Positions 7,129 through 17,443 of a stretch of 64,000 bases of DNA are shown one piece after another. The stretch is from Cohnella silvisoli (lineage in GTDB: Bacteria > Bacillota > Bacilli > Paenibacillales > Paenibacillaceae), in contig NZ_JAIOAP010000008.1 of NCBI RefSeq assembly GCF_021190915.1, positions 1 through 64,000 of the forward strand, given 5' to 3'. The translations under genes and the position numbers were made by a program. Positions within the stretch are counted from its first letter, which is position 1; each line of letters starts with the position of its first letter. The notes beneath the pieces were generated by a model that worked only from the letters and a program-made list of their open reading frames with translations, was not told where the DNA came from and made no database searches.

Positions 7129-9620
7129 CGGTTGCCCGAGTTATTGTAGATGTTCCTAGCCGTGATACGGATCGAACGTTTGATTATTTAATTCCTGACC
7201 GGCTCAAGGGTTGGGTGGAGATCGGAAGCCGTGTCGCCGTACCGTTCGGACCCCGCAAGCTGCAAGGGATCGTGACTGGTTTAGCCGACGATGCGGACGT
7301 CGAATATACGAAGCTGAAGCCGATAGACGATCTATTGGATGCCATTCCTCCCCTTTCTAAAGAGCTTATAACGCTCGGGGAATGGATCAGCAAGAGATGG
7401 CTGTGTCCATTAACGATCGTGCTGCAAGCGATGCTGCCCGCTGCGCTTAAAGGACGTTCGGAGAAATACGTGTTTCCGGCCGAAGGCGCCCAGTGGTCTG
7501 ATGAAGAGACCGCCCAAAGCGGCGGTCTCTTGCTTGCCTTCAAGAAGGGCGAGCCGTTAAAGCTGACCTGGCTGCTGCAGCAATTTCCAGAGCAAGGGGA
7601 TTTGCTTAAGCGTTGGCTTCGCCAAGGGCGGCTCGAGGAAAGACAGAAGGTAGAAGACCGATTATCCGTTAAAACCGTTCAAACGGTATTTCCGTCTGAG
7701 CCGGCAATGCTGCTGCAAGCGATCGAACAGTTGCCGGTACGAGCGCACAAGCAACGGGAAGTTCTTCTTTATTTAGCCGAACATAATGAACCTCTCGCGG
7801 TTCTTAAGCTTACGGAGGCCGTGGCGACGACTTCGTCCACGATTCGTTCGCTCGCCGAACGAGGCTGGATTGAGATTCGTTCCATAACCGAGGATCGCGA
7901 TCCATACGCCAACAGGGATTTTCCGGCTACTGCCCCGATGAAACTTACGCCAGCGCAGTCGGACGTGCTTACTCCCATTCAATCTGCGCTCGATCAAGGC
8001 GGCAACGAGACTTTTCTCCTGCACGGCGTAACCGGAAGCGGGAAAACGGAAGTGTATTTGCAAGCGATTCAGCGTTGTCTGGAATTAGGCCGGGAAGCGA
8101 TCGTTCTTGTTCCGGAAATCGCCCTGACGCCGCAGATGGTCGAGCGGTTCAAAAGCCGGTTCGGGGCGAGAGTTGCCGTGCTGCATAGCCGATTGTCCCA
8201 AGGAGAGCGTTACGACGAATGGCGCAAAATACGGGAAGGCCGCGCGCAGGTGGCGGTTGGAGCTCGTTCCGCTATTTTCGCCCCGTTCGCAAGTATCGGA
8301 CTTATTGTCATTGATGAAGAACACGAGACTTCTTACAAGCAGGAAGAAAGCCCCAAGTACCATGCCCGCGACGTCGCGGTGGAACGCGCGCGCCTGCACG
8401 GAGCCGTTGTAGTGCTTGGATCGGCGACGCCTGCTCTAGAAACCTATGAAGCGGCAGCTCATGGCGGGCATGAGACGGGACTCGGAGATACAATATATCT
8501 TTCATTGCCGGAAAGAGTGGCGAATCGTCCTTTACCCGGCGTTAGTATCGTAGATATGCGCGAGGAGCTCAAGCTGGGCAATCGCGCAATGTTCAGCAGG
8601 CCTTTGGCTGACGCGATCAGAGACCGCTTGGAGAAACAAGAACAAATGGTTCTGTTGCTCAATCGACGGGGTTACGCCACGTTCGTCATGTGCCGTTCTT
8701 GCGGGTATACCGCGGCGTGTCCGCATTGCGAAATATCGCTGACGCACCATAAGGGATCGCAGAACCTGCGTTGCCATTATTGCGGATATGCGGAAGTCGA
8801 ACCGAAAACTTGCCCGAGCTGCGAAAGTCCGCACATCCGATTTTTCGGCACGGGGACGCAGAAAGTCGAGGAGTCGTTGGCCGAGACGTTCCCGGGCATT
8901 CGCGTCATCCGCATGGATGTGGATACGACGACGGAGAAAGGCTCCCATGAGAAGTGGCTCACGGAATTCCGCGAGCGGCGCGCGGACGTATTGCTCGGCA
9001 CCCAGATGGTTGCCAAAGGGCTGGACTTTCCCTTCGTGACGCTGGTTGGCGTATTAGCCGCGGATGCAGCGCTGCGGCTGCCGGATTTCCGGGCGTCGGA
9101 GCGGACGTTCCAGCTGTTAACCCAGGTAGCGGGCAGGGCGGGGCGCCATGAATTGCCCGGCGAAGTCATTATTCAAACCTACGATCCCGAGCACGAGTCT
9201 ATCACATCCGTTCAAGGCCATGACTACAATGGTTTTGTGGAGAGAGCGCTGGTGCTGCGCAAGCAGCTCGGTTATCCACCCTACGGCCGTCTCATTTCCA
9301 TCACATTTTCCCACGAATCCGTGCCTATGCTTCTCTCTACCGGAGAGCGGTTTGCATCAGGCATGCGGGAAAAGGCGGCAGCGCTTGGCATTCGCAATGA
9401 TTTCGATAGAGGCGAAAGAACCGCTTTGGAGGTGCTTGGCCCGGTTTCTTCGCCGATTGCCCGATTGAAAGATCGCTACCGTTTTCAATGTATGGTAAAA
9501 TATCGGGGAGACGTCGATGCAAGCCTCTTGGTTTCGCAGGCGCTGGAAGAGATGGGAGAGGCGGTTAAACGGAACGGCGTGCTGGTGAGCGTCGACGTGG
9601 ATCCGCAGATGATGCTTTAA
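7125..9620 (+). CDS. priA: Primosomal replication-restart helicase PriA
   Basis: This 831-residue 3'-5' DNA helicase reloads the replisome at stalled forks. The N-terminal DNA-binding domain begins TVARVIVDVPS. The helicase core has Walker A GVTGSGKTE at residues 301-309, DEEH (Walker B) and a zinc-binding insertion with eight cysteines from residue 523 (CRSC, CPHC, CHYC, CPSC). Motif VI is seen in QVAGRAGR. ATG 7125 overlaps the coaBC stop, and earlier in-frame ATGs lie inside coaBC. Confidence 0.95.
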   Translation: MTVARVIVDVPSRDTDRTFDYLIPDRLKGWVEIGSRVAVPFGPRKLQGIVTGLADDADVEYTKLKPIDDLLDAIPPLSKELITLGEWISKRWLCPLTIVLQAMLPAALKGRSEKYVFPAEGAQWSDEETAQSGGLLLAFKKGEPLKLTWLLQQFPEQGDLLKRWLRQGRLEERQKVEDRLSVKTVQTVFPSEPAMLLQAIEQLPVRAHKQREVLLYLAEHNEPLAVLKLTEAVATTSSTIRSLAERGWIEIRSITEDRDPYANRDFPATAPMKLTPAQSDVLTPIQSALDQGGNETFLLHGVTGSGKTEVYLQAIQRCLELGREAIVLVPEIALTPQMVERFKSRFGARVAVLHSRLSQGERYDEWRKIREGRAQVAVGARSAIFAPFASIGLIVIDEEHETSYKQEESPKYHARDVAVERARLHGAVVVLGSATPALETYEAAAHGGHETGLGDTIYLSLPERVANRPLPGVSIVDMREELKLGNRAMFSRPLADAIRDRLEKQEQMVLLLNRRGYATFVMCRSCGYTAACPHCEISLTHHKGSQNLRCHYCGYAEVEPKTCPSCESPHIRFFGTGTQKVEESLAETFPGIRVIRMDVDTTTEKGSHEKWLTEFRERRADVLLGTQMVAKGLDFPFVTLVGVLAADAALRLPDFRASERTFQLLTQVAGRAGRHELPGEVIIQTYDPEHESITSVQGHDYNGFVERALVLRKQLGYPPYGRLISITFSHESVPMLLSTGERFASGMREKAAALGIRNDFDRGERTALEVLGPVSSPIARLKDRYRFQCMVKYRGDVDASLLVSQALEEMGEAVKRNGVLVSVDVDPQMML

Positions 9621-9640
9621 CGAAAAGGAAGGATGCCGTT

Positions 9641-10132
9641 ATGTCGATTCGATTAATTGTGAAACACCCAGATGAGGTGCTCCGCGAAAGGGCACAGGAA
9701 GTGACGAAGTTCAATGCCAACCTGCACAAATTGCTGGACGACATGGCGGAAACGATGTATGACGCCGACGGAGTCGGGTTAGCCGCGCCTCAGGTAGGAA
9801 TTTTGAAACGTGTCATTGTCGTTGACGTGGGTGATGAGCATGAGCTTATCGAGATGGTAAATCCGGAGATCATCCTTAAGGAAGGCGAACAGCTTGGACC
9901 GGAAGGCTGCCTTAGCATACCCGGGCTTCAAGGAGATGTTCGCCGGTCGAACCGGATCATCATTCGAGGCCAGGATCGCAACGGTAAACCGATACAATAT
10001 GAGACCACCGAATTTTTATCCAGGGCGTTCCAGCATGAGATAGATCATTTGAACGGCGTACTGTTTATCGATATGGCCGAATCGGTGTACGAAGCTCGCA
10101 AGCCGACCGAGCAGGACCAGGATGGGGAATAG
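9641..10132 (+). CDS. def: Peptide deformylase
   Basis: The 163-residue metalloenzyme removes the N-formyl group from nascent proteins. All three family motifs are present: GVGLAAPQVG, EGCLSIPG with metal ligand Cys90, and QHEIDH with His132, Glu133 and His136. It lies 20 bp after priA with AAAAGGAAGG ahead of the start, and fmt begins two bases after its stop, so formylation and deformylation enzymes are paired. Confidence 0.95.
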   Translation: MSIRLIVKHPDEVLRERAQEVTKFNANLHKLLDDMAETMYDADGVGLAAPQVGILKRVIVVDVGDEHELIEMVNPEIILKEGEQLGPEGCLSIPGLQGDVRRSNRIIIRGQDRNGKPIQYETTEFLSRAFQHEIDHLNGVLFIDMAESVYEARKPTEQDQDGE

Positions 10133-10133
10133 C

Positions 10134-11087
10134 ATGAAAATATTGTTTATGGGCACGCCGCAATTTGCCGTGCCCTCGTTAGGTTTACTACTTGAACAAG
10201 GGTATGAAGTGGCGGCAGTCGTTACACAGCCGGATCGGCCCAAGGGCCGGAAGAGGGAGCTAGCTCCCTCTCCGGTTAAAGTTTTCGCGTTAGAGCATGG
10301 GCTCAAGGTTTTGCAACCGGAAAAGCTGCGATCGCCGGAAGGGGTCGCGGAAGTGACGGCGATTGCTCCGGATTTGATCGTCACGGCTGCGTATGGTCAA
10401 ATTTTACCGAAGTCGGTCCTTGATTTACCGCGCTTGGGTTGCGTTAACGTTCATGGATCATTATTGCCCCGCTATCGCGGAGGAGCGCCGATCCAACGTT
10501 CCATCATCAATGGGGAAACCGTCACCGGCGTTACTTTGATGTACATGGCGGAGGGCTTGGACACAGGCGATATGATCGCCAAGGTGGAAGTGCCGATAAC
10601 CGACGAAGACTCGGCGGGTTCGATGTTCAATAAGCTAAGCGATGCAGGCTCCAACTTATTGCTGGAATGGTTGCCGCGTTTAGTCGAGGGCACGGCAGGC
10701 CGGACGCCCCAAGCGAACGATGAGGCGACTTACGCTCCCAACCTCACCCGCGAAGATGAGAAGCTGGATTGGAGACAGTCCTCCCGGCAGCTGTTCAACC
10801 GGGTTAGAGGCCTCAATCCGATGGCTGGGGGATTTACTTATTTGGACGGGGAAGTATTCAAGGTTTGGGGATGCCGTATTCCGCAAGGCTCTGACACGAT
10901 GATGCGCCCGGAATGGACAGGTCTCGTTGCGGGTTCGGTGCTGGAAACAGGCAGCTTCGGTATCCGCATACGCACGGGCGACGGCAGCCTTGTATTGACG
11001 GAAGTACAGCCAGCCGGCAAAAAAGCGTTAGCGGCAACGGAGTTTGCCAGAGGCGCGAGACTCGCTCCCGGTAAGGTGCTCGGGTGA
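10134..11087 (+). CDS. fmt: Methionyl-tRNA formyltransferase
   Basis: Fmt formylates initiator Met-tRNA with 10-formyl-THF. The 317-residue protein begins MKILFMGTPQFAVPSL and has the catalytic segment NVHGSLLPRYRGGAPIQR (Asn, His and a downstream Asp). A C-terminal OB-type tRNA-binding domain ends in ARGARLAPGKVLG. ATG 10134 was chosen over 10122 because family proteins begin MKILFMGT. The stop codon lies inside the terminator hairpin. Confidence 0.95.
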   Translation: MKILFMGTPQFAVPSLGLLLEQGYEVAAVVTQPDRPKGRKRELAPSPVKVFALEHGLKVLQPEKLRSPEGVAEVTAIAPDLIVTAAYGQILPKSVLDLPRLGCVNVHGSLLPRYRGGAPIQRSIINGETVTGVTLMYMAEGLDTGDMIAKVEVPITDEDSAGSMFNKLSDAGSNLLLEWLPRLVEGTAGRTPQANDEATYAPNLTREDEKLDWRQSSRQLFNRVRGLNPMAGGFTYLDGEVFKVWGCRIPQGSDTMMRPEWTGLVAGSVLETGSFGIRIRTGDGSLVLTEVQPAGKKALAATEFARGARLAPGKVLG

Positions 11088-11104
11088 CCCCGGGCTTTTT
11101 TTTG
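11078..11104 (+). terminator. Intrinsic terminator overlapping the fmt stop
   Basis: GCTCGGG pairs with CCCGGGC around a short loop that contains the fmt TGA, followed by nine T residues. Confidence 0.8.
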
Positions 11105-11149
11105 TACGATTAACGGAAAGTATAAGCATTATAGATAAGGATGCGAATA

Positions 11150-12547
11150 ATGAAAAAACCAAACCGATTGCCCGGCGGCAAGCCGCAAGGGGCAAGGGAA
11201 GTGGCCATGAACGTACTGCATAACGTGGAAACGAGAGGCGCGTACAGCGGACTTGAGCTTAATCAGGCATTGCAATCGTCCGAATTGTCGCGTCCGGATG
11301 CGGCGCTTGCCACTGAACTGGTCTACGGTACGATTCAACGGCTCAATACGATCGATTATGAGTTGAAAAGCCGGGTTAAAGGATGGCCGGGGAAAGTCGA
11401 GCCGTGGGTACGGAGCTTGCTTCGAATGAGCTATTACCAGCTGAGATGGCTTACCCGCGTACCGCCGCATGCGGTCGTGGACGAAGCGGTACGGATCGCC
11501 AAGAAACGGGGACATGCGGGAATAGCCGGGCTTGTGAACGGCGTACTGCGGGGGCTGCTGCGGGAAGGCGTTGAAACGACTTTGCCGGGCAACCTAACGG
11601 TAGCCGAAAGGATCTCTCTTATTCATAGTCATCCCTTATGGCTGGTGGAGCGTTGGATAAGCGAGTTCGGCGCGCAGATAACCGAGGATATTTGTGCAGC
11701 GAACAACGAGCATCCCCATGCTTCCGCACGGATTAACCCTTTGCGCGCCTCAAGGGATGCTGTCATACGCGGGATGACCGATGCCGGGCTTGAAGTCAAA
11801 CCGTCCGAACTCTTTCATGATGGGATCGTGGCTTCGAAAGCGGGTAATCTCGTCCATTCGGATTGGTACAAGCAAGGCTATATTACGGTGCAGGACGAAA
11901 GCTCCATGCTCGTCGCGGCGGCAGCGGATCCTAAACCCGGGATGCTGGTGCTCGATTGCTGCGCGGCTCCCGGAGGGAAAACGACCCATTTAGCTGAAAT
12001 CATGCGTAATGAAGGCAAGGTTATAGCCAACGACGTGCATGCTCATAAGGAACAATTGATCAGGCAGCAGGCAGAACGTCTCGGATTGACTAGCGTGGAA
12101 ACGATGACGGAAGATGCCTTGGAGCTGTCAGAGCGACTGCCGCCGCAATCTTGCGATGTCGTCTTGCTCGATGCTCCCTGCTCGGGACTCGGAGTCATTC
12201 GGCGCAAGCCGGAAATCAAATGGAACAAAACTGCGGAAGATATTACAAGCTTGTCTATTTTGCAAAGCCAGTTATTAAGGAAGGTTCAATCCTTGGTCAA
12301 GCCAGGGGGAGTGCTCGTATACAGCACCTGTACGATTGCGATGGAGGAAAATGAAGGCACGATCCGACAGTTTCTGGCGGAGTTCCCGGAATTCTCGCTC
12401 GATCCTAAGTGGCCGGAAGAGGTGCTGGCGCCGCTTCGGGAAAGGGGCGCGCTTCCCGATGTGTTCCCGGGCATGCTTCAGCTATTGCCCCAAACCTTCG
12501 GCAGCGACGGGTTTTTCATTGCCCGTTTACGGAAGCATACCGGTTAA
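11150..12547 (+). CDS. rsmB: 16S rRNA m5C967 methyltransferase RsmB
   Basis: This 465-residue protein has an N-terminal NusB-like RNA-binding domain (about residues 10-150) and a SAM-dependent rRNA methyltransferase domain. The latter shows CCAAPGGKTTHLAE (SAM loop), DAPCSG with one catalytic cysteine, and YSTCT with the other. ATG 11150 is nine bases from the ATAAGG Shine-Dalgarno; the ATG at 11141 abuts it directly. It follows the fmt terminator and heads the rlmN-prpC-prkC run. Confidence 0.93.
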   Translation: MKKPNRLPGGKPQGAREVAMNVLHNVETRGAYSGLELNQALQSSELSRPDAALATELVYGTIQRLNTIDYELKSRVKGWPGKVEPWVRSLLRMSYYQLRWLTRVPPHAVVDEAVRIAKKRGHAGIAGLVNGVLRGLLREGVETTLPGNLTVAERISLIHSHPLWLVERWISEFGAQITEDICAANNEHPHASARINPLRASRDAVIRGMTDAGLEVKPSELFHDGIVASKAGNLVHSDWYKQGYITVQDESSMLVAAAADPKPGMLVLDCCAAPGGKTTHLAEIMRNEGKVIANDVHAHKEQLIRQQAERLGLTSVETMTEDALELSERLPPQSCDVVLLDAPCSGLGVIRRKPEIKWNKTAEDITSLSILQSQLLRKVQSLVKPGGVLVYSTCTIAMEENEGTIRQFLAEFPEFSLDPKWPEEVLAPLRERGALPDVFPGMLQLLPQTFGSDGFFIARLRKHTG

Positions 12548-12568
12548 TTTTATGGTAAAATAGGACGA

Positions 12569-13645
12569 ATGGTGGTGACGGAATTGGATAATGAACAAAA
12601 CAAACCTTTTATTTACGACTTTACGCTGGAGCAAATTCAGGACTGGACGAAGGAGCAGGGAGAGCCTGCTTTTCGCGCCGGACAAATATTCGATTGGCTG
12701 TATGTGAAACGGGTAGGTTCCTTCGAGGAAATGTCGAACCTGCCTAAGCCTTTACGAGATAAGCTGGAGGCTAGCTTCCGTTTCGTGACGCTGACGGAAA
12801 TCGCGAAGTTCGAATCCAAGGATGGCACGGTGAAATTCTTGTTCGGCTTGCATGACAACCATGCGATCGAAACGGTCATCATGAAGCACAATTACGGCAA
12901 TAGCGTCTGCGTGACGACACAGGTCGGATGCCGGATCGGCTGCACGTTCTGCGCTTCCACGCTAGGCGGGCTGAAACGAAGTTTGACAGCCGGAGAAATC
13001 ATCGCGCAAGTGGTGCAATCGCAGAGGATTCTCGATCCTCTCAATGAACGCGTTTCGAGCATCGTCATTATGGGCATTGGCGAGCCTTTCGAGAATTACG
13101 AGGCAACGATGCAATTTCTGCGCGTGATGATCCACCCGAAAGGGCTAAACATCGGCGCAAGGCATATTACCGTATCGACGAGCGGAATCGTGCCGAGCAT
13201 GCTTAAATTCGCCGACGAGAATACGCAAATCAACCTGGCTATTTCCATACATGCGCCTAATGACGCGCTGCGTTCGAAACTGATGCCGGTCAATAGACGG
13301 TTTCCGTTCGTGGACGTGATGAACGCTTGCAAATATTACATCGAGAAGACGGGACGGCGGATTACGTTCGAATACGCTCTGATCGGCGGAGTCAACGATC
13401 GGCCGGAGCATGCCGAGGAGCTCGGAAACGTACTTCAAGGTTTACTGTGCCACGTCAATCTCATCCCGGTCAACTACGTTCCGGAGCGGGATTACGTCAG
13501 AACGCCTCGTGACGATATCTTCGAGTTTCAGCGCATTTTACAGAAGAAAAACGTAAATGTAACGATCCGCAGGGAGCAGGGGCATGACATTGCTGCCGCT
13601 TGCGGGCAATTGCGGGCGAAGCATATGGAGACGACGACGGGGTGA
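12569..13645 (+). CDS. rlmN: Dual-specificity 23S rRNA/tRNA adenine C2-methyltransferase RlmN
   Basis: This radical-SAM enzyme methylates A2503 of 23S rRNA and A37 of some tRNAs. The 358-residue form counts from ATG 12569. The CRIGCTFC cluster motif places the iron-sulfur ligands at Cys121, Cys125 and Cys128, and the catalytic cysteine is in DIAAACGQL near the C terminus. A TTG at 12584, better placed after GGTGGTGA, could be the true start and would shorten it by five residues. The stop overlaps the region where prpC begins. Confidence 0.94.
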   Translation: MVVTELDNEQNKPFIYDFTLEQIQDWTKEQGEPAFRAGQIFDWLYVKRVGSFEEMSNLPKPLRDKLEASFRFVTLTEIAKFESKDGTVKFLFGLHDNHAIETVIMKHNYGNSVCVTTQVGCRIGCTFCASTLGGLKRSLTAGEIIAQVVQSQRILDPLNERVSSIVIMGIGEPFENYEATMQFLRVMIHPKGLNIGARHITVSTSGIVPSMLKFADENTQINLAISIHAPNDALRSKLMPVNRRFPFVDVMNACKYYIEKTGRRITFEYALIGGVNDRPEHAEELGNVLQGLLCHVNLIPVNYVPERDYVRTPRDDIFEFQRILQKKNVNVTIRREQGHDIAAACGQLRAKHMETTTG

Positions 13646-13650
13646 TAGGT

Positions 13651-14418
13651 GTGAAGACGGTATTGCGGAGTCATGTCGGTAAAGTAAGGCAAATCAATGA
13701 AGATCAAGCATGGAGCGGCCGCTTGCCCAGCGGCCTGATGGTCGCCATCGTTGCGGACGGGATGGGCGGTCATCGCGCGGGAGACGTGGCAAGCAGTCTT
13801 GCCGTGGACAGCTTGGTTCAGTCATTGAAAGCATGGGAGGAAACGACCTCCGCTAAGGAAGGGGCCTCTAAACTTCGGGATATCATCCGCAAAGCCAATG
13901 CGGTCGTATACGAAACGGCGTCTCTGAACGAGCAATACCATAACATGGGGACGACGGTCGTTATGGCCTTATTGGACGGGAGTACCGGGTTGATCGGTTA
14001 CATCGGCGATAGCAGAGCTTACCGATTACGTAACGGACAGTTTGAGCAATTGACGGAGGACCATACGCTCGTTAACGAACTGACGAAATCGGGACAATTA
14101 AGTCCGGAAGAGGCAGCGCGTCATCCAAGACGGAACGTGTTAACAAGAGCGTTAGGTACCGACCGCGAAGTCGAAGTGGACGTTGTGGTCATCGATTGGC
14201 AAGTCGGCGACACGCTATTACTGTGCAGCGACGGATTGAGCGGATTGGTGGACACTTCTTTGCTGCAATCCACTTTGGAAGAAGAAGGCGCGATATTGGA
14301 GCAGCAAGCGCAGAAGCTAGTCGATTTGGCATTGGCTGCGGGTGGAGACGATAATGTGACCGTCGTGCTCGTCTCGGACGATGGCGGGGCTTACGCTGCA
14401 GGAGGGGGTACAGCATGA
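13651..14418 (+). CDS. prpC: PP2C-type Ser/Thr phosphatase PrpC (Stp)
   Basis: The 255-residue metal-dependent phosphatase removes phosphate from PrkC and its targets. Family motifs include VRQINEDQAW, VADGMGGHRAGDVAS, YIGDSRAYRL, LLLCSDGLSGLV and AGGDDNVTVVLV, whose aspartates bind two metal ions. GTG 13651 follows GGGGTGAT and gives the family's usual N terminus; a GTG at 13642 is the alternative. Its stop overlaps the prkC ATG (ATGA), so kinase and phosphatase are translationally coupled. Confidence 0.93.
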   Translation: MKTVLRSHVGKVRQINEDQAWSGRLPSGLMVAIVADGMGGHRAGDVASSLAVDSLVQSLKAWEETTSAKEGASKLRDIIRKANAVVYETASLNEQYHNMGTTVVMALLDGSTGLIGYIGDSRAYRLRNGQFEQLTEDHTLVNELTKSGQLSPEEAARHPRRNVLTRALGTDREVEVDVVVIDWQVGDTLLLCSDGLSGLVDTSLLQSTLEEEGAILEQQAQKLVDLALAAGGDDNVTVVLVSDDGGAYAAGGGTA

Positions 14419-16475
14419 TCGGACATACGCTAAGCGGGCGTTACGAACTGCTGGCTCGTGTTGGCGGCGGCGGAATGGCGCTTGTATATAAAGCTAAGGA
14501 TTTATTGTTGAATCGTTTTGTCGCTGTTAAAATATTACGTCAGCAATTCACGCATGACGAGGATTTCGTGAAACGTTTCCGCCGCGAGGCGCAAGCGGCT
14601 GCTTCTTTATCCCATCCGAACATCGTAAGCATTTATGATGTCGGGCAAGTTGAAGATACGCACTACATTGTCATGGAATATATCGACGGTGCCAACTTAA
14701 ACGAAATTATTCGCGATCGGGCTCCTCTGCAGACGGATGAAGCCGTTAAAATTACCGCGCAGATTTGCGATGCCTTAGAGCATGCCCATCATAATCAAAT
14801 CATCCATCGCGACATTAAACCCCATAATATTCTAATCGGCAATAACGGCAGAGTTAAAGTTACCGATTTCGGTATCGCAAGAGCCGTGACCTCTTCGACG
14901 ATAACTCAAACGGGTTCCGTCGTCGGTTCCGTTCATTATTTCTCGCCGGAGCATGCCAAAGGCGTAATTACGGGAGAAAAATCGGATCTATATTCGCTCG
15001 GGATCGTGTTGTACCAGATGTTGACGGGACGGCTGCCCTTCTTGGGAGAAAGTCCGATCAGCGTAGCGCTCAAGCATTTGCAGGATACGTTCGAGCAGCC
15101 TCGGAAAGTAAACCCGCATATCCCGCAAAGCGTCGAAAATATTATTCTAAGGGCGATGCGTAAAAATCCTCAGGAGCGTTACCAATCCGCGCGGGAAATG
15201 CATAATGATCTGGAAACGTGCCTGCAGCCGCAGCGATTAAACGAGAAGCCCGTGTATTTTACGAGCGACGAGGATGACGAAGCGGACAAGACGAGGGTTA
15301 TTCCGGCCATCCGTCCCGATATGCGCAATACGTTGGAAGCTCCCGCGGTTAAGACGGGCAACAACGAGGATCGCTGGAATTCCGATGGACTAGGCGAGCC
15401 GAAGCGTAAATGGATCGTTCCGACCATACTCTCCATATTGGCAATCGTGCTAATAAGCGTATTGGTATGGGCGGTTACGGCTCTGAAAGAGAACAAGCCC
15501 AACGACGTTCGCGTGCCAACCGTTGAAGGGTTGGAGATTGGCGAAGCGACTCAAAAACTAATCGCAGCCGGATTCACGATCATGGAACCGACGTTGAAAG
15601 AGTCGAGCGAAACGGTCGAGAAAGGTCACGTCATCAAGCAGTCGAAGAAGGAAGTCGATGCCAAAGAGGGATCGCCGATTCAACTGACGGTCAGCACCGG
15701 TAAGGAACTTTCGTCTATGCCGGACCTGAAAGGCAAATCTTTCGATGACGCCAAAGGGATGCTCATGGATATGGGCGTTAAGGAGGACAGCATCCTTCCA
15801 AGCGAGAAGTTCGACGAAAGCGAGCCGGGAACCGTGCTGGATCAAGTTCCTAAATTCGAGGAGCCGTTCGACCCGGCGACCCAGACAGTTACGCTTACTG
15901 TAAGCAAAGGAGAAGAATCTTTTCCGATGCCTAATCTAATCGGCAAGACGGAAAGCGAGGCCAAAGCGTTAATTGAGAAAAATAATCTAAAGCTGTCCCA
16001 GGTCCTGAAGGAACCGAGTTATTCCGAGAAGGGGAAAGTATTTAAGCAGTATCCTGCCGAGCCGAACGAGATGGTGACTGCTCAAACCGAGATTACGATC
16101 TATATTAGCAGCGGTTATCCTGCGGATTCCAGAGAACAGAAGCTAAGCGTAACCGTGTCACCTGCGGTCGAAGGAGAGGTAAGCACGATTTCTATCGAAT
16201 ACTCCGACGCTAGGGGCGACAACATCAAGTGGGGCTCCAAGAAAATCAGCTCGACGACATCGATACCGATCACATTAATTCTGTCCCCAAGCAAAGACGG
16301 CCAAATTACCGTCTACCGCGACGGACAATTTTTGCAGAAAGAGCCGGTGCCTTACCTTGTCATTCCTGCGGACAATTCACCGGCTCCGGACCCTAACGCT
16401 CCCGGCGACGGCACTGGAGACGGTACGGGTGCAGGTACCGATCCGGGAACCGGCGATGGAACGACCACGCAATGA
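14415..16475 (+). CDS. prkC: PASTA-domain Ser/Thr protein kinase PrkC
   Basis: This 686-residue membrane kinase senses cell-wall muropeptides in relatives. The N-terminal kinase domain shows GGGGMALVY, the ATP lysine at about residue 39 (VAVKIL), HRDIKPHN with Asp133, and DFGIA. A transmembrane helix lies near residues 333-355. Three PASTA repeats follow, starting at VPTVEGL, MPDLKGK and MPNLIGK. Beyond them is a unique extracytoplasmic domain and a Gly/Asp/Thr-rich tail (GDGTGDGTGAGTD). In related bacteria it acts in germination, stationary-phase and envelope control. Confidence 0.95.
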   Translation: MIGHTLSGRYELLARVGGGGMALVYKAKDLLLNRFVAVKILRQQFTHDEDFVKRFRREAQAAASLSHPNIVSIYDVGQVEDTHYIVMEYIDGANLNEIIRDRAPLQTDEAVKITAQICDALEHAHHNQIIHRDIKPHNILIGNNGRVKVTDFGIARAVTSSTITQTGSVVGSVHYFSPEHAKGVITGEKSDLYSLGIVLYQMLTGRLPFLGESPISVALKHLQDTFEQPRKVNPHIPQSVENIILRAMRKNPQERYQSAREMHNDLETCLQPQRLNEKPVYFTSDEDDEADKTRVIPAIRPDMRNTLEAPAVKTGNNEDRWNSDGLGEPKRKWIVPTILSILAIVLISVLVWAVTALKENKPNDVRVPTVEGLEIGEATQKLIAAGFTIMEPTLKESSETVEKGHVIKQSKKEVDAKEGSPIQLTVSTGKELSSMPDLKGKSFDDAKGMLMDMGVKEDSILPSEKFDESEPGTVLDQVPKFEEPFDPATQTVTLTVSKGEESFPMPNLIGKTESEAKALIEKNNLKLSQVLKEPSYSEKGKVFKQYPAEPNEMVTAQTEITIYISSGYPADSREQKLSVTVSPAVEGEVSTISIEYSDARGDNIKWGSKKISSTTSIPITLILSPSKDGQITVYRDGQFLQKEPVPYLVIPADNSPAPDPNAPGDGTGDGTGAGTDPGTGDGTTTQ

Positions 16476-16536
16476 TCAAACTAGCCATAAATGATTTCAT
16501 GAGCCGATTCGGGCTTGGAGAAGGAGCTGGATCCCA

Positions 16537-17442
16537 ATGCCCGAAGGCTTGATCGTGAAAGCTCTAAGCGGATATTATTACGTGCAAAGCGCAGATGGCT
16601 CAGCTACGGTGGAATGCAGGGGACGCGGCATATTCAAAAAAAGAGGCGAATCGCCGCTGGTCGGCGACCGCGTCGTATATAGCGAAACCGAGAACGGGGA
16701 AGGCACGGTAGAGGAAATCCTGCCTCGCGTATCGGAGTTGATCCGACCGCAAATCGCGAACGCCGATTTAGCCGTGCTTGTTTTTTCCGTCGTGCGCCCC
16801 GAGCTTAACTTCGTTCTGTTGGATAAATTTCTAGTGCACACGGAGCATGCCCGAATGGATGCTCTTCTTGTGCTGACGAAGATGGACAGAATCCCGGGAG
16901 GGGAAGAGGGCGAGAGCATCCGCCGCACGGTAGAAGAAGCTCGTTCGCTGTATTCTTCCATCGGATATCAAGTTATTCTCACTAGCGCCCACGAGGGTCA
17001 AGGGTTGGAACAGCTGCGGTCCGCGCTTGCGGGACATATCAATATGCTCGCCGGTCAGTCCGGAGTCGGTAAATCCTCACTCGTCAACGCGCTTGTCCCT
17101 GGCTTAAAGCTAGAGACGAACGAGATCAGCGTGAAGCTGGGACGAGGCAAACATACGACGCGCCATGTCGAACTGATTCCGATTTCCGGCGGGGGGTATA
17201 TGGCGGATACGCCGGGATTTAGTCAGCTCGATTTCGCCGAGCTTGGAATAGACGAAATCGGTTCCTGCTTCCGTGAATTCAGGGCGTTGTCATCGCAATG
17301 CAAATTCCGCGGGTGCACGCATATCCATGAGCCTCATTGCGCCGTCCTGCAAGCGAAAGAACAAGGGAAAATCTCGGAAAGCCGCTACGCAAATTACGTT
17401 AGCTTTATGACAGAGTGGAAAGAAACAAAGCGGAGGTATTAA
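16537..17442 (+). CDS. rsgA: Small ribosomal subunit biogenesis GTPase RsgA
   Basis: The 301-residue GTPase is circularly permuted. An OB-fold N terminus comes first, then G4 (TKMD), then G1 GQSGVGKSS and G3 DTPGF. A C-terminal zinc-binding region (CKFRGCTHIHEPHC) completes the family pattern. It matures the 30S subunit. The start follows GAAGGAG. The gene lies between prkC and rpe as in B. subtilis (yloQ). Confidence 0.95.
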   Translation: MPEGLIVKALSGYYYVQSADGSATVECRGRGIFKKRGESPLVGDRVVYSETENGEGTVEEILPRVSELIRPQIANADLAVLVFSVVRPELNFVLLDKFLVHTEHARMDALLVLTKMDRIPGGEEGESIRRTVEEARSLYSSIGYQVILTSAHEGQGLEQLRSALAGHINMLAGQSGVGKSSLVNALVPGLKLETNEISVKLGRGKHTTRHVELIPISGGGYMADTPGFSQLDFAELGIDEIGSCFREFRALSSQCKFRGCTHIHEPHCAVLQAKEQGKISESRYANYVSFMTEWKETKRRY

Positions 17443-17443
17443 C